From Ahaetulla prasina (lineage: Eukaryota > Chordata > Lepidosauria > Squamata > Colubridae): a stretch of DNA of 64,000 nt. Where the stretch lies: assembly GCF_028640845.1 (NCBI RefSeq), contig NC_080546.1:84566257-84630256 (forward strand), in the 5' to 3' direction. This document shows, piece after piece, positions 51,900-62,909 of the stretch. Both the position numbers and the translations under genes were made by a program. A model generated the notes under the pieces. The model was not told where the DNA came from, did not search any database, and was given only the letters and a program-made list of their open reading frames with translations. Numbering within the stretch: the stretch's first letter is position 1; the number at the start of each line of letters is the position of its first letter.

Positions 51900-52333
51900 T
51901 AGGGCGTGAAATCTAAAAAATTTCCTTACCAGTTCTGTGGGCGTGGCTTAATGGGTGGGCATGGCTTGGTGGTCAGGTGACCCGGTGGGCGTGGCTTAGT
52001 GGTCAGGTGACTGAATGGGCATGGCCAATAATAATAAGTTTATAAAAAATAATAAACAAAGTATACAAAACTTGGGAGCGCACCAGCCTACCTTCTTTAA
52101 AAATAGAGGCACCAATCTATTAGCCAGTGCGGCCCTTTCAAGTGCCGCGGCAGTCATTTAAGGCCGTTTGTGGCTATATCACCACCGAGAGCTTCAGGGA
52201 CACAGAAGAGGAACAGCGAGGCGTGGACATTGGGGGAGGGGGCAGGGATTTTTGCTACCAGTTCTCCGAGCTACCCGCCCCCATTGCTACTGGATCGCGC
52301 GATCCGGGCCGAACCGGGAGCATTTCACCCCTG
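51900..52333. mobile_element. hAT MITE (CAGGGGTGAAATCT family), nested
   Basis: Left end TAGGGCGTGAAATCTAAAA (first base changed), right end GCATTTCACCCCTG, target duplication GCATGCCC / GCATGCCT. The most complete copy of this family. Confidence 0.85.
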
Positions 52334-52622
52334 GCATGCCTCGTGTAGCCCTTTCTTGACCTAAACAGCCTCCTACAGCACTTTGTTGGCCAAAACGGGC
52401 TGTGGGGGACCGTGCATGCCCCCTCACACCCTGTTTTGGTGGGAAAGTGCTGCAGGAGGCTGCCCAGGCCAAAAATGGGCCGCAGCGGGGGCATGCATGG
52501 CCCCCCATGCCCGGTTTTGGTTGGCAGGATGTTACAGGAGGCTGTCTAGGCCAAAAACAGGCCCCCGGGGGTGGTGCATGCAGTTTTGGCTGTCAGAGGC
52601 ACCCCGTTTTAGCCAGCAGGGT

Positions 52623-53167
52623 TGTTGTATCTCACTCGCTCCCCCTGCCGCAGCCGGGCCCCTCTTATCTCCTGCCGGAAGAATGTCCTGGCATGCCTCC
52701 AGCCCCCAGCCCTGGCACCATGCCCGGACAGGCCGAGCAAGATGAAGGGCCTGACGTGCCTTCAGCCCCCAGTCCTGGCACCATGCCCAGGCAAACGGAG
52801 CAACTAAACCCCCCCCCCCACAGCATGTGAGCCTGAAGAATGTGAAGCCGGTCATGAGCTAAGATTACCAACAGCTGGAGGCTGGAGAGATCCGCGCTTC
52901 CGGAGAGTTGAGAGGCGACGTCAGCAAAAGGAAGGGAGGGGCAGGCCTGGATAAGTGCTGAGTCATGGAGCCACACCCCATGGCCTATATAAAGGATCTG
53001 CTTTCTGGCATTCTCTGAGTCAGGCAAAGTCTAACTTGGATTGCTGAAGTCACTTCCTGGTCTCCTGCCTGCCTTGAGAACTCTGATAGGACTTTGGCAG
53101 AGCTGCAGAGGCACGCTTGATACGGACTTCCCCGACCCGGCCGTCAGCGGAGGAGTGGGACACGACA
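52623..53167 (+). mobile_element. Solo LTR, family D, nested in hAT
   Basis: 545 bp from TGTTGTATC to GACACGACA with an exact AGGGT duplication. The U3 frame starts VVSHSLPLPQPGPS and is frameshifted in a run of ten Cs; the DPRFRRVERRRQQK end is intact in another frame. The promoter block is intact. Confidence 0.93.
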
Positions 53168-53288
53168 AGGGTGCTGTTTTAGCTGACAGGGAGTCTGATC
53201 CATTTGCCGGCCCGGCCAGCCCACGGAGGAGAACTACAATGCTGATCCGGCCCTCGAAGAAATCCAGTTTGACACCCCTGATCTATAT

Positions 53289-54454
53289 CCCTCTTTCTTT
53301 AGCTGCACAATGATGTCATTTTGTTTACTTATAAGCCCCCTTTCCCACTTTTCTTCCCTCCCTGAGATATGACAAAGATGGAGCCAGACCATTAGTTCAG
53401 GAATAAGGTGCTTACAGAAAACCAATCGCATTCCTTGGCTTGCCATTTTGCAGGTGTCTACTGCAATTTTTGTCAAAGCACTCGGGGAAACGTGCTTACC
53501 TGAGTCGATATCCGACAGGGCACCCTTACCAAAAATATTGCTTTTTCCTCCTTCTTCACCCGGGGAAAGGCGGGTGTAGGACACACAGCTCATTCTTATA
53601 GGCATAAAGCAATTTCTGGACAATAACTGTAATTAGTGTTGCCTTGCCTTCGACCTGATTAAAATCGGGGACAATGATGACACCACTCTTTCATTTTGCT
53701 TAGACGGGTGAGCCTTTCATACCTTGCAATATCTGTTGGCAGCCCGAGTTAATTATAATGTAACTCGATGCTTTTCCTTCAAGAGAAAATATTTAAAGGA
53801 ATTAAAGGCAAAAAGAAAAAAAGAAAGAAAGAACGAAAAAGAAGAAGAAGGACTGCGGTGAAAGCTGTCAGGGTCATACTCAACATTGTTAACAAGCATA
53901 TCTACCATCTCAGAAATGTGTTAACATATCCCATTTCGTTTCCCCCCTCCCTTTTCAGCTGCGTTCCTCTCCCTTCCTCAGATACTAGGAGACATACGCA
54001 TCATGCTGGCCAACACTTACAAACATCCATACAGCTGTTTTATAACGCATCTCCTCTTGATGAATGCGAAAAAGATGCAGAAGCTGATGAAATGCTCATC
54101 AGAGGTGGCTCTAATAGTGCTAAATTAACGGGGTTGGGATACACAAATCATTGAAATGGCAACAAAGCCTTTTGATCTATTTCTCCTCCTCCTTCTCCCT
54201 CTCTTCCTCTTCAACCCTCTGAATCAAAACCTGACACCCAAGTTCCAAAATTAATCCTGATCTAGATGGGCTGTAGAAAACAGCCCACGTTTAGGTAATT
54301 AATGTCATTGAAAAATCTCTACATGTGCATTACATCTTATCGTTTTGCAGAGTCTTATTTAAAAAACAACAACAACCACCCAAAAAAACCAGAGTTGTTT
54401 TAAAATTAACATCTGAGGGAGACGGGTGATTAAGAAGTAGGAAATATATTTTAA
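53289..54454. other. About 1.2 kb without recognised gene or repeat
   Basis: Includes an A/G-rich patch at 53801-53845. Several frames of 80-130 codons overlap on both strands without family motifs. May be single copy. Confidence 0.45.
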
Positions 54455-54567
54455 AAATGGAAACGTTGATTTTGGGTTTTACCAATTAGATAGATTTGTG
54501 GTTATACCAATGGCTAGTTTCTGTTATTATGAAAAAGTAAAAAATTGAGATGTTAGATGTTAATGCC
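54455..54567 (+). mobile_element. L1-like 3' region fragment
   Basis: TTTTGGGTTTTACCAATTAG and TATTATGAAAAAGTAAAAAA followed by GAGATGTTAGATGTTAATG match the insert at 9.5 kb. Confidence 0.5.
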
Positions 54568-55374
54568 TTATCATTGCCAAAAAGGCATTAAGGGTTGTAA
54601 ACCTAATCTTGGATAGCTTCTTCTCCGGTAATATTACACTACTAACCAGACCATTTCCTAGACCAATTCTCGAATACAGCTCGTCTGTCTGGAACCCGCC
54701 CTGCATATCGGACATTAATACAATTGAGCGCATCCAGAAATATTTCACAAGAAGAGTCCTCCACTCCTCTGCTCGGCAAAAAATAACTAATGCCACCAGA
54801 CTTGAAATTCTGGGTTTAGAAAATTTAGAACTACGCCGCCTTCGGTACGACCTGACAATAGCTCATAAAATCATCTGTTACCATGTCCTACCTGTCAGTG
54901 ACTACTTCAGCTACAACCACAACAACACACAGGCACACAATAGATACAAACTTAAGGTTAACCGCACCAAACTCAATTGCAGAAAATATGACTTCAGCAA
55001 CAGAGTGGTCAATGCCTGGAATGCACTACCTGACTCTGTGGTTTCATCCCAACCCCCCAAAAATTTTAACCTTAAACTTTCTACTGTTGACCTCACCCAG
55101 TGGTGGGATTCAAGTAATTTAACAACCGGTTCTCTGCCCTAATGATTTCTTCCAAAAACCAGTTTGCCAAACTGCTCAGAAATTTAACAACTGGTTTTGG
55201 TGTGAACTGGCTGAATCCCACCACTGACCTCACCCCATTCCTAAGAGGTTAGTAAGGGGTGCATAAGAGCACCAGCATGTCTACCACCCCTGTCATAATG
55301 TTCCCTTTAATTGCATTCATTTTATGTATTCAATTCATGTTTATACTTATATATATTATTTAATACGTACTCGA

Positions 55375-55406
<32 letters not shown>

Positions 55407-55412
55407 AAAATA
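54568..55412 (+). mobile_element. Jockey/CR1-like LINE, 3' part with nested MITE
   Basis: The longest continuous coding remnant of the family: PFPRPILEYSSSVWNPPCI, IQKYFTRRVLHSS, LEILGLENLELRRLRYDL, YFSYNHNNTQAHNRYKL, RKYDFSNRVVNAWNALPDS and the final VDLTP. There the MITE at 55098-55226 interrupts it, and PFLRG continues beyond. The tail is ATAAATAAATAAATAAATAA. Confidence 0.9.
55098..55226. mobile_element. hAT MITE inserted in a LINE stop region
   Basis: 129 bp, ends CAGTGGTGGGATTCA and TGAATCCCACCACTG, perfect 8-bp duplication ACCTCACC (55090-55097 and 55227-55234) made from the LINE's own sequence. Confidence 0.95.
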
Positions 55413-55547
55413 TTTTACTCCACCAAAGGAGTCTGAAGTCAATGCCTTTGTTCCCCCTTGCTTTCCCCCACTATCCACTTCCCTTTTCTTCCCTAATTTC
55501 TCTAATATATTTTTGTATTCTCTTTGTATGTCATATTATAAATATAA

Positions 55548-55897
55548 GGTGGCTCAGGGGCTAGGACGTTGAGCTTGTCGATGGAAAGGTCGGCAGCTCA
55601 GCGGTTCGAATCCCTAGTGCTGCTGTGTAACGGGGTGAGCTCCTGTTACTTGTCCCAGCTTCTGCCAACCTAGCAGTTTCGAAAGCACGTAAAAATGCAA
55701 GTAGAAAAAATAGGGACCACCTTTGGTGGGAAAATAACAGCGTTCCGTGAACCTTTGGCGTTGAGTCATGCCAGCCACATGACCACAGAGACGTCTTCGG
55801 ACAGCGCTGGCTCTTCGGCTTTGAAACGGAGATGAGCACCACCCCCTAGAGTCGGCAATGACTAGCACGTATGTGCGAGGGGAATCTTTACCTTTTA
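55548..55897 (+). mobile_element. Sauria SINE
   Basis: Plus-strand copy: A-box TGGCTCAGGGG, intact B box GGTTCGAATCC (55603-55613), body, and the BovB-like GGGGAATCTTTACC end. Confidence 0.92.
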
Positions 55898-56140
55898 TAT
55901 CTATATAAAATTTCAGTGTAATTATGAGCTGGGATGCCATAACAACAAGTCAGCCAATGGAAACTGTTTGGTGGCTGAGAGCCATGTCAGACAGCTCGGA
56001 GCCTGGGCGTGGTTTAGGTTCACTGATCTGTATTGCATGGGTATTGTATACATGCATCATTTTTTATATAACTGTATATAAAGAAGTTTCTTTTATACAT
56101 GACTCCTGATGAATTCATGTATGAATTCATGTATAATGAA
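55898..56140. other. No recognised feature
   Basis: AT-rich spacer between two SINEs. Confidence 0.4.
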
Positions 56141-56497
56141 GGGATGCTGTTGCTCAGTGGCTAAGATGCCGAGCTTGTTGATTAAAAAGGTCGGCAGTTC
56201 AGCGGTTCGAATCCCTAGTGGCGCGTAATGGGGTGAGCTCCCGTTACTTGTCCCAGCTTCTGCCAACCTAGCAGTTCGAAAGCATGTAAAAAATGCAAGT
56301 AGAAAAATAGGGACCACCTTTGGTGGGAAGGTAACAGCGTTCCGTGCACCTTTGGCATTGAGTCATGCCGGCCACATGACCATGGAGACGTCTTCGGACA
56401 GAGCTGGCTCTTTGGCTTTGAAATGGAGATGAGCACCGCCCCCTAGAGTCAGGAACAACTAGCAAATATGTGCGAGGGGAACCTTTATCTTTACCTG
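56141..56497 (+). mobile_element. Sauria SINE
   Basis: Plus-strand copy with A-box TTGCTCAGTGGC, B box GGTTCGAATCC (56204-56214), full body, and GGGGAACCTTTATC end. Confidence 0.93.
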
Positions 56498-56639
56498 CTT
56501 AATTATTTACTTGTGTGCTGGTTGGATTGCTGCAAACTCTAACAAAAAAAAAGAGAAGAAGTATGAAATATAAATAAATAGTGATAAGCTTTACTGGATC
56601 CAGTTTTAATTCCACCATAAGAAGCTAATTATTATATAA

Positions 56640-56840
56640 TTTCTACAGCAGGTGGCAATACTCCCAAAAACTTTGTTTGTGCTTAAAAGCTAAGCAGGGT
56701 CTGACCTGGTTAGTAACTGGATGAGAGACTGCTGGAAATATATGGACTGCAGGCTGTAATGTGAAGTTGAAAAACAACTTGGAGGGAAGCAGTTGCAAAT
56801 CCAGATGAGGGATGAATGTCACTAGGCCCAACACAGGAAA
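56640..56840 (+). mobile_element. 5S-rRNA-derived SINE (5S-Sauria-like)
   Basis: AAAGCTAAGCAGGGTCTGAC and CTGGTTAGTAACTGGATGAG match the internal promoter part of vertebrate 5S rRNA (AGCTAAGCAGGGTCGGGCC, TGGTTAGTACTTGGATGGG), then GGAGGGAAGCAGTTGCAAA follows as in 5S-derived squamate SINEs. The first 40 bases are decayed, so this is not a working 5S gene. Confidence 0.75.
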
Positions 56841-56946
56841 TTTTAGATTAGTTTTGTCCTTGCTACACGTTCCTCTGTCTGCAGCTTGACATGCAGCTAA
56901 ACCCACCTATCCTCCAATAAAACAGACCGTGTGCCTAGATCTGGAT

Positions 56947-57200
56947 CAGCGGTGGTATTCAGCCAGTTCAGACTAGTTCGGGCGAACTGGTAGTGGCAAC
57001 CGTGGTTGGGCCTGCCCACCCGCCCTCGCGCTATGCCATCCTATTTAATCATGTTTTCTAAGCCGTGCACATGTGCGCAAGCCACGTGCGTTAGCAAACT
57101 GCATGCTTGGAAGGCCAGGCGCATCCAAGGAAGGCGTGCGTGAAGCGAGCAAGCACACGCGCAGCGAGCCGGTGGTAAGAATATGTAAAACTCACCTCTG
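56947..57200. mobile_element. hAT MITE with GCATGTG-rich interior
   Basis: Ends CAGCGGTGGTATTCAGCC and AAAACTCACCTCTG; flanks ATCTGGAT / ATCTAGAT (one change). The same family as 9.08 kb, opposite orientation. Confidence 0.8.
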
Positions 57201-57332
57201 ATCTAGATGCTTTACTGAAAGAACAGGATATGGTAAAACTGGGGAAAATAGGTATACATACAATAAAATGCAATAAGTTGCTGGTGAGCATAATGATGAA
57301 CAAATACAGATAAATTTAAACCTCGCCAGCGA

Positions 57333-57430
57333 TGCTGTGTGCATGAAGAAGCTTCTTGGATGAGAAATGAAACGTCTTCAATGAAAAACAAGGAAGTCCA
57401 GTTGCCTCCTGAAAAAGCACCTTTGAGACC
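57333..57430 (+). mobile_element. Penelope-like terminal fragment
   Basis: GAAGAAGCTTCTTGGATGAG, GTCCAGTTGCCTCCTG and AAAAGCACCTTTGAGACC match the block at 13.6 kb. Confidence 0.55.
57343..57376 (+). ncRNA. Hammerhead-like motif, class 2, copy 3
   Basis: The same 34-nt layout: ATGAAGA (first C lost), A, arm GCTTCT, loop TGGATG, arm AGAAAT, GAAAC, GTC. The core GAAAC-GTC is intact but the first core base and one pair are changed. Confidence 0.38.
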
Positions 57431-57858
57431 AATATCCAAATGTTTGATTTTTAGCAATTCAGGGGTTAATGCTGAAGTATATCCATTACAGCTACCATAA
57501 ATCATTATGATGAAAGGTTGAGGGAGCTAGAGTCCAGCCTATCAACGAGATTGAAGAGAAGGGAAGACAGGATAACTGTCTTCTAGTACCTGAGGGGCTG
57601 TCAAGGTGGCATTGACTTATTCTCCAAAGCCCCAGAGGGCAGGACAAGAAGTAATGGATGGAGCCTTGTTAAAGAAAGACGCAACCTAGTTGTGAGGAGA
57701 ATTTTTCTGACAGTAAAAAACAATTAATCAATGGAATAGCTTCCATCCTGGAGTTGTGGGTGTTCCATCACTGCACGTTCTCAAAAATAGACTGGACAAC
57801 ATTTGACAGAAATGGTATAGGGATTCCTGTTTGATCAGGGGTTGGACTAGAATAGGTA

Positions 57859-57995
57859 CAGTGGTGGGATTCAGGCAGTTCACACCACTTCGGAAGAACC
57901 GGTTGTTAACTTTCTGAGCAGTTTGGTGAACTGATTGTTGGAAGAAATCAGTAGGGCAGAGAACCGGTTGTTAAATTATTTGAATCCCACCATCG
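57859..57995. mobile_element. hAT MITE (CAGTGGTGGGATTCA family)
   Basis: 137 bp, ends CAGTGGTGGGATTCA and TGAATCCCACCATCG, perfect 8-bp duplication AATAGGTA. Confidence 0.93.
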
Positions 57996-58001
57996 AATAG
58001 G

Positions 58002-58485
58002 TATCAGCAACCTGTGGTTACGGAGCCACATGCAACTCTTTGGGCCCTCTGCTGTGCCTCCTTGTCGGGTGATCCCACCACTGGCTGGCCCCTCCTCATC
58101 CTCCCCTCCCAGTCACTCCTCGCCTGGCCTGAGAAGGTAAGGGTGACGGCAGGTGATGAAGAAGTGGCCAGGGCAGAGACAGAGAGAGATACAGAGAGAG
58201 GGGGAGAGAGAGAGACATAGAGAGATACAGAGAGAAAGGAGGAGAGAGAGGGGCGAGGGAGGGAGGGAGGGAGAGACGTCAAAAGGGTTTTGTGGTTCCC
58301 AGTGTTTTTTAACAACCGGTTCTCTGCCCTAATGACTGGCTGCGTAGGCGTGGCTATGAGGTCATGTGACTGGTGGAAGTGAGTGATGTTGAGTTGGCCA
58401 TCCCCACCCAGGTTTTGTGGCTTCCGGTGTCTTCTTTTCTGTGGGAAATGGGTCCAAATGGCTCTTTGAGTGTTTAAGGTTGCAG
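58002..58485. mobile_element. hAT element with nested MITE piece and GA microsatellite
   Basis: Left GGTATCAGCAACCTGTGG and right TTTAAGGTTGCAGACC are imperfect inverted ends. A GA/GGGA tract lies at 58172-58275 and a MITE interior (GTTCTCTGCCCTAATGAC) at 58315-58400. Confidence 0.5.
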
Positions 58486-58560
58486 ACCGTCCAGACTAGA
58501 AGATCTCTGAGATCCCTTTCAGCCCTTTGATTCTATGTTCTATATTCGCCCAAAAGGAAG

Positions 58561-58785
58561 GTAAAGTTGAAGTTAAGGTGACCCCCAAAGAAAAGTTATA
58601 TTAAAACAAATTACTCCTACTTTACAATAAATTATTGAAGCAGGGGGGGGAAATGCTTTCGTTTTCCTTTCAGGTAATTGGAGAATGGATTATTTTTCAT
58701 TTCATTTGGCTCACATGTGCTGATGAATAATAAAAGAAGGCTAAAGAATAATAATAATTGTATAAATGGTATGGTCATTTTTCTG
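58561..58785. other. Spacer between duplicated blocks
   Basis: 58561-58640 belongs to a segment present three times (see 58811 and 59511). The rest is AT-rich and unassigned. Confidence 0.4.
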
Positions 58786-58810
58786 TTGGAAATGGGTCCA
58801 AATGGCTCTT

Positions 58811-60216
58811 TGAGTGTTTAAGGTTGCAGACCCTCCAGACTAGAAGATCTCTGAGATCCCTTTCAGCCCTTTGATTCTATGTTCTATATTCGCCCAAAAG
58901 GAAGGTAAAGTTGAAGTTAAGGTGACCCCCAAAGAAAAGTTATATTAAAACAAATTACTCCTACTTTACAATAAATTATTGAAGCAGGGGAAAAAACTGT
59001 TCTTGTGTCTAGTTGTTCTGGTGTGCAGTGCTCTATAGCGTCGTTTTGAGGGTAGGAGTTGAAACAGCTTATGTCCAGGATGTGAGGGATCTGTAAATAT
59101 TTTCACAGCCCTCTTCTTGATTCTTGCAGTATACAGGTCCTCAATGGAAGGCGGGTTGGTAGCAATTATTTTTTCTGCAGTTCTAATTATCCTCTGATGT
59201 CTGTGTTGTTGGGTTGCAGAACCAAACCAGACAGTTATAGAGGTGCAAATGACAGACTCAATAATTCCTCTGTAGAACTGAATCAGCAGCTCCTTGGGCA
59301 GTTTGAGCTTACTGAGTTGGCGCAGAAAGAACATTCTTTGTTGTCCTTTTTTAATGATGTTTTTGATGTTAGCTGTCCATTTTAGATCTTGCGATATGAT
59401 AGAACCTAGAAATTTGAAGGTTTCTACTGTTGATACTGTGTTGTCTAGTATTGTGAGAGGTGGAAGTATGGAAGGGTTTCTCCTAAAGTCTACCACCATT
59501 TCTACGGTTTTGAGTGTTTAAGGTTGCAGACCCTCCAGACTAGAAGATCTCTGAGATCCCTTTCAGCCCTTTGATTCTATGTTCTATATTCGCCCAAAAG
59601 GAAGGTAAAGTTGAAGTTAAGGTGACCCCCAAAGAAAAGTTATATTAAAACAAATTACTCCTACTTTACAATAAATTATTGAAGCAGGGGAAAAAACTGT
59701 TCTTGTGTCTAGTTGTTCTGGTGTGCAGTGCTCTATAGCATCGTTTTGAGGGTAGGAGTTGAAACAGTTTATGTCCAGGATGTGAGGGATCTGTAAATAT
59801 TTTCACGGCCCTCTTCTTGATTCGTGCAGTATACAGGTCCTCAATGGAAGGCAGGTTGGTAGCAATTATTTTTTCTGCAGTTCTAATTATCCTCTGAAGT
59901 CTGTGTCTTTCTTGTTGGGTTGCAGAACCAAACCAGACAGTTATAGAGGTGCAAATGACAGACTCAATAATTCCTCTGTAGAACTGAATCAGCAGCTCCT
60001 TGGGCAGTTTGAGCTTACTGAGTTGGCGCAGAAAGAACATTCTTTGTTGTCCTTTTTTAATGATGTTTTTGATGTTAGCTGTCCATTTGAGATCTTGCGA
60101 TATGATAGAACCTAGAAATTTGAAGGTTTCTACTGTTGATACTGTGTTGTCTAGTATTGTGAGAGGTGGAAGTATGGAAGGGTTTCTCCTAAAGTCTACC
60201 ACCATTTCTACGGTTT
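58811..60216. repeat. Tandem duplication, units of 700 and 706 bp
   Basis: 58811-59510 and 59511-60216 are near identical and each carries a CR1 3' end plus the C-terminal part of a Rex1/L2-like LINE. One 6-base insertion (CTTTCT) and a handful of substitutions separate them. TTGAGTGT is found at all breakpoints. Confidence 0.92.
58991..59510 (-). mobile_element. Rex1/L2-like LINE, duplicated copy 1
   Basis: Minus-strand frame from MVVDFRRNPS to ALHTRTTRH and KNSFFP, truncated at both ends: at the left by the TTTTTTCCCC junction, at the right by the duplication breakpoint. Confidence 0.88.
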
Positions 60217-60409
60217 TGAGTGTGTTCAGTTCCAGATTGTTTTGGTTGCACCACAAGGCTAGTCGTTCGACCTCTCGTCTATATGCGGATTCGTCATTGT
60301 CTCGAATGAGACCAATCACTGTTGTGTCATCTGCGAACTTCAGTAGCTTAACAGATGAATCATTGGAGAGGCAGTCATTGGTATACAGAGAGAAGTGGGG
60401 AGAGCACAT
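59666..60409 (-). pseudogene. LINE reverse transcriptase with FADD motif, open over 247 codons
   Basis: Residues 25-28 are FADD (about 60326-60337), the catalytic motif C of reverse transcriptase, in LLKFADDTTVIGLI. ALWCNQNNLELNTLKTVEMV, VDFRRN, TFKFLGSIISQDLKW, KKGQQRMFFLRQLSKLKLP, FYRGIIESVICTSITVWFG, RIIRTAEKIIATNLPSIEDL and KLFQLLPSKRCYRALHTRTT follow. This is the palm end, thumb and C terminus. The last few codons are read from unrelated flanking DNA. It belongs to the CR1/L2/Rex1 group; the exact clade is not settled. Confidence 0.9.
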
Positions 60410-60640
60410 AGCCTTGGGGGGCCCCTGTGCTAATTGTACAGGTATTTGATGTGATCTTGCTTAGCTTCACCTGCTGCTTCCTGTTTGTTAGGAAGCTTGT
60501 GATCCACTTACAAGTCTGTTCCGGTACCTGTAGCTGGTTTAGCTTAGTTAGAAGAGTGTCTGGACTTGTGTGTTTAACCCATATGAGAGCAATGACCTTG
60601 AAAGATACTTTAGCAGGAGATAAGAAAAAGAAAAGGAATT
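59692..60640 (-). mobile_element. Rex1/L2-like LINE, longer copy 2
   Basis: Minus strand. Beyond the duplicated part it keeps the central reverse transcriptase domain and, upstream of a frame break at 60410-60425, sequence reading VPEQTCKWITSFLTNRK and KLSKITSNT. Both the 5' end and the normal 3' UTR are missing. Confidence 0.9.
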
Positions 60641-61221
60641 TAGCCTAGGCTACAAAATTAAGTGGATGGCTCTTAACCAGACATTACTGTCTTATTTCAG
60701 CTTAATTAAAAATAAAGTCATATAGACAGTGAAAATATTAAAAACAACTGTAAACTTACAGAATAATGGAGTTCGAAGGGACTTTGGAGGTCTTTTAATC
60801 CAACCCCCTGCTCAAGCAGGAGACCCTATAACATTTCAGACAAGTGGCTACCCAGTCTCTTCTTAAAGACCACTAGTGATGGAGCACCCACAACTTCTGG
60901 AGGCAAGCTGTTCCATTGGTTATCCAATCTCTTCTTAAAAGCTTCCAGTGTTGGAGCATTCACAACTTCTGGAGGCAAGTTGTTCCACTGAATAATTGTT
61001 CTAACTGTCAGGAAATTTCTCCTTAAGTTCTAGATTGAATCTCTCCTTGATTAGTTCCCACCCATTGCTTCTTTTCCTGCCCTCAGGTGCTTTGGAGAAT
61101 AGCTTGACTCCCTCTTCTTTGTGGCAGCCCCTGAGATATTGGAACACTGCTATCATGTCCCCCCGTAATCCTTCTTTTCATTAAACTAGACATACCCAGT
61201 TCCAGCAACTGTTCTTCATAT

Positions 61222-62876
<1,655 letters not shown>

Positions 62877-62909
62877 CATATATTTTAGCCTCCAGTCCCC
62901 TAATCATCT

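Larger units (their letters stand above)
51760..53280. mobile_element. hAT element (CAGGGGTGTCAA ends) holding a MITE and an LTR
   Basis: Ends CAGGGGTGTCAAGGC and CAGTTTGACACCCCTG, perfect 8-bp duplication ATCTATAT (51752-51759 and 53281-53288). Its own sequence is about 540 bp, with repeated phrases GGCCAAAAATGGGC and GGGGCATGCATG. Insert 1 is 51900-52333 and insert 2 is 52623-53167. Confidence 0.9.
57505..58560 (+). mobile_element. CR1 LINE 3' end with nested MITE and hAT
   Basis: CR1 plus-strand sequence (AGAAGGGAAGACAGGATAAC, GGCAGGACAAGAAGTAATGG) reaches GTTGGACTAGAATAGG at 57858. The 3' end GACTAGAAGATCTCTGAG lies at 58486-58545 beyond the inserts. Confidence 0.82.

Noticed and set aside
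53234..53623. A 129-codon minus-strand frame with mixed composition
   Set aside because: It overlaps the end of a hAT element, has no recognised motif, and shows no splice or start context.
55548..56497. tRNA genes suggested by intact B boxes GGTTCGAATCC
   Set aside because: They are the heads of Sauria SINEs with full SINE bodies; acceptor and anticodon stems do not close.
56640..56760. A functional 5S rRNA gene
   Set aside because: The first 40 bases are strongly changed and a SINE body follows instead of a T-run terminator.
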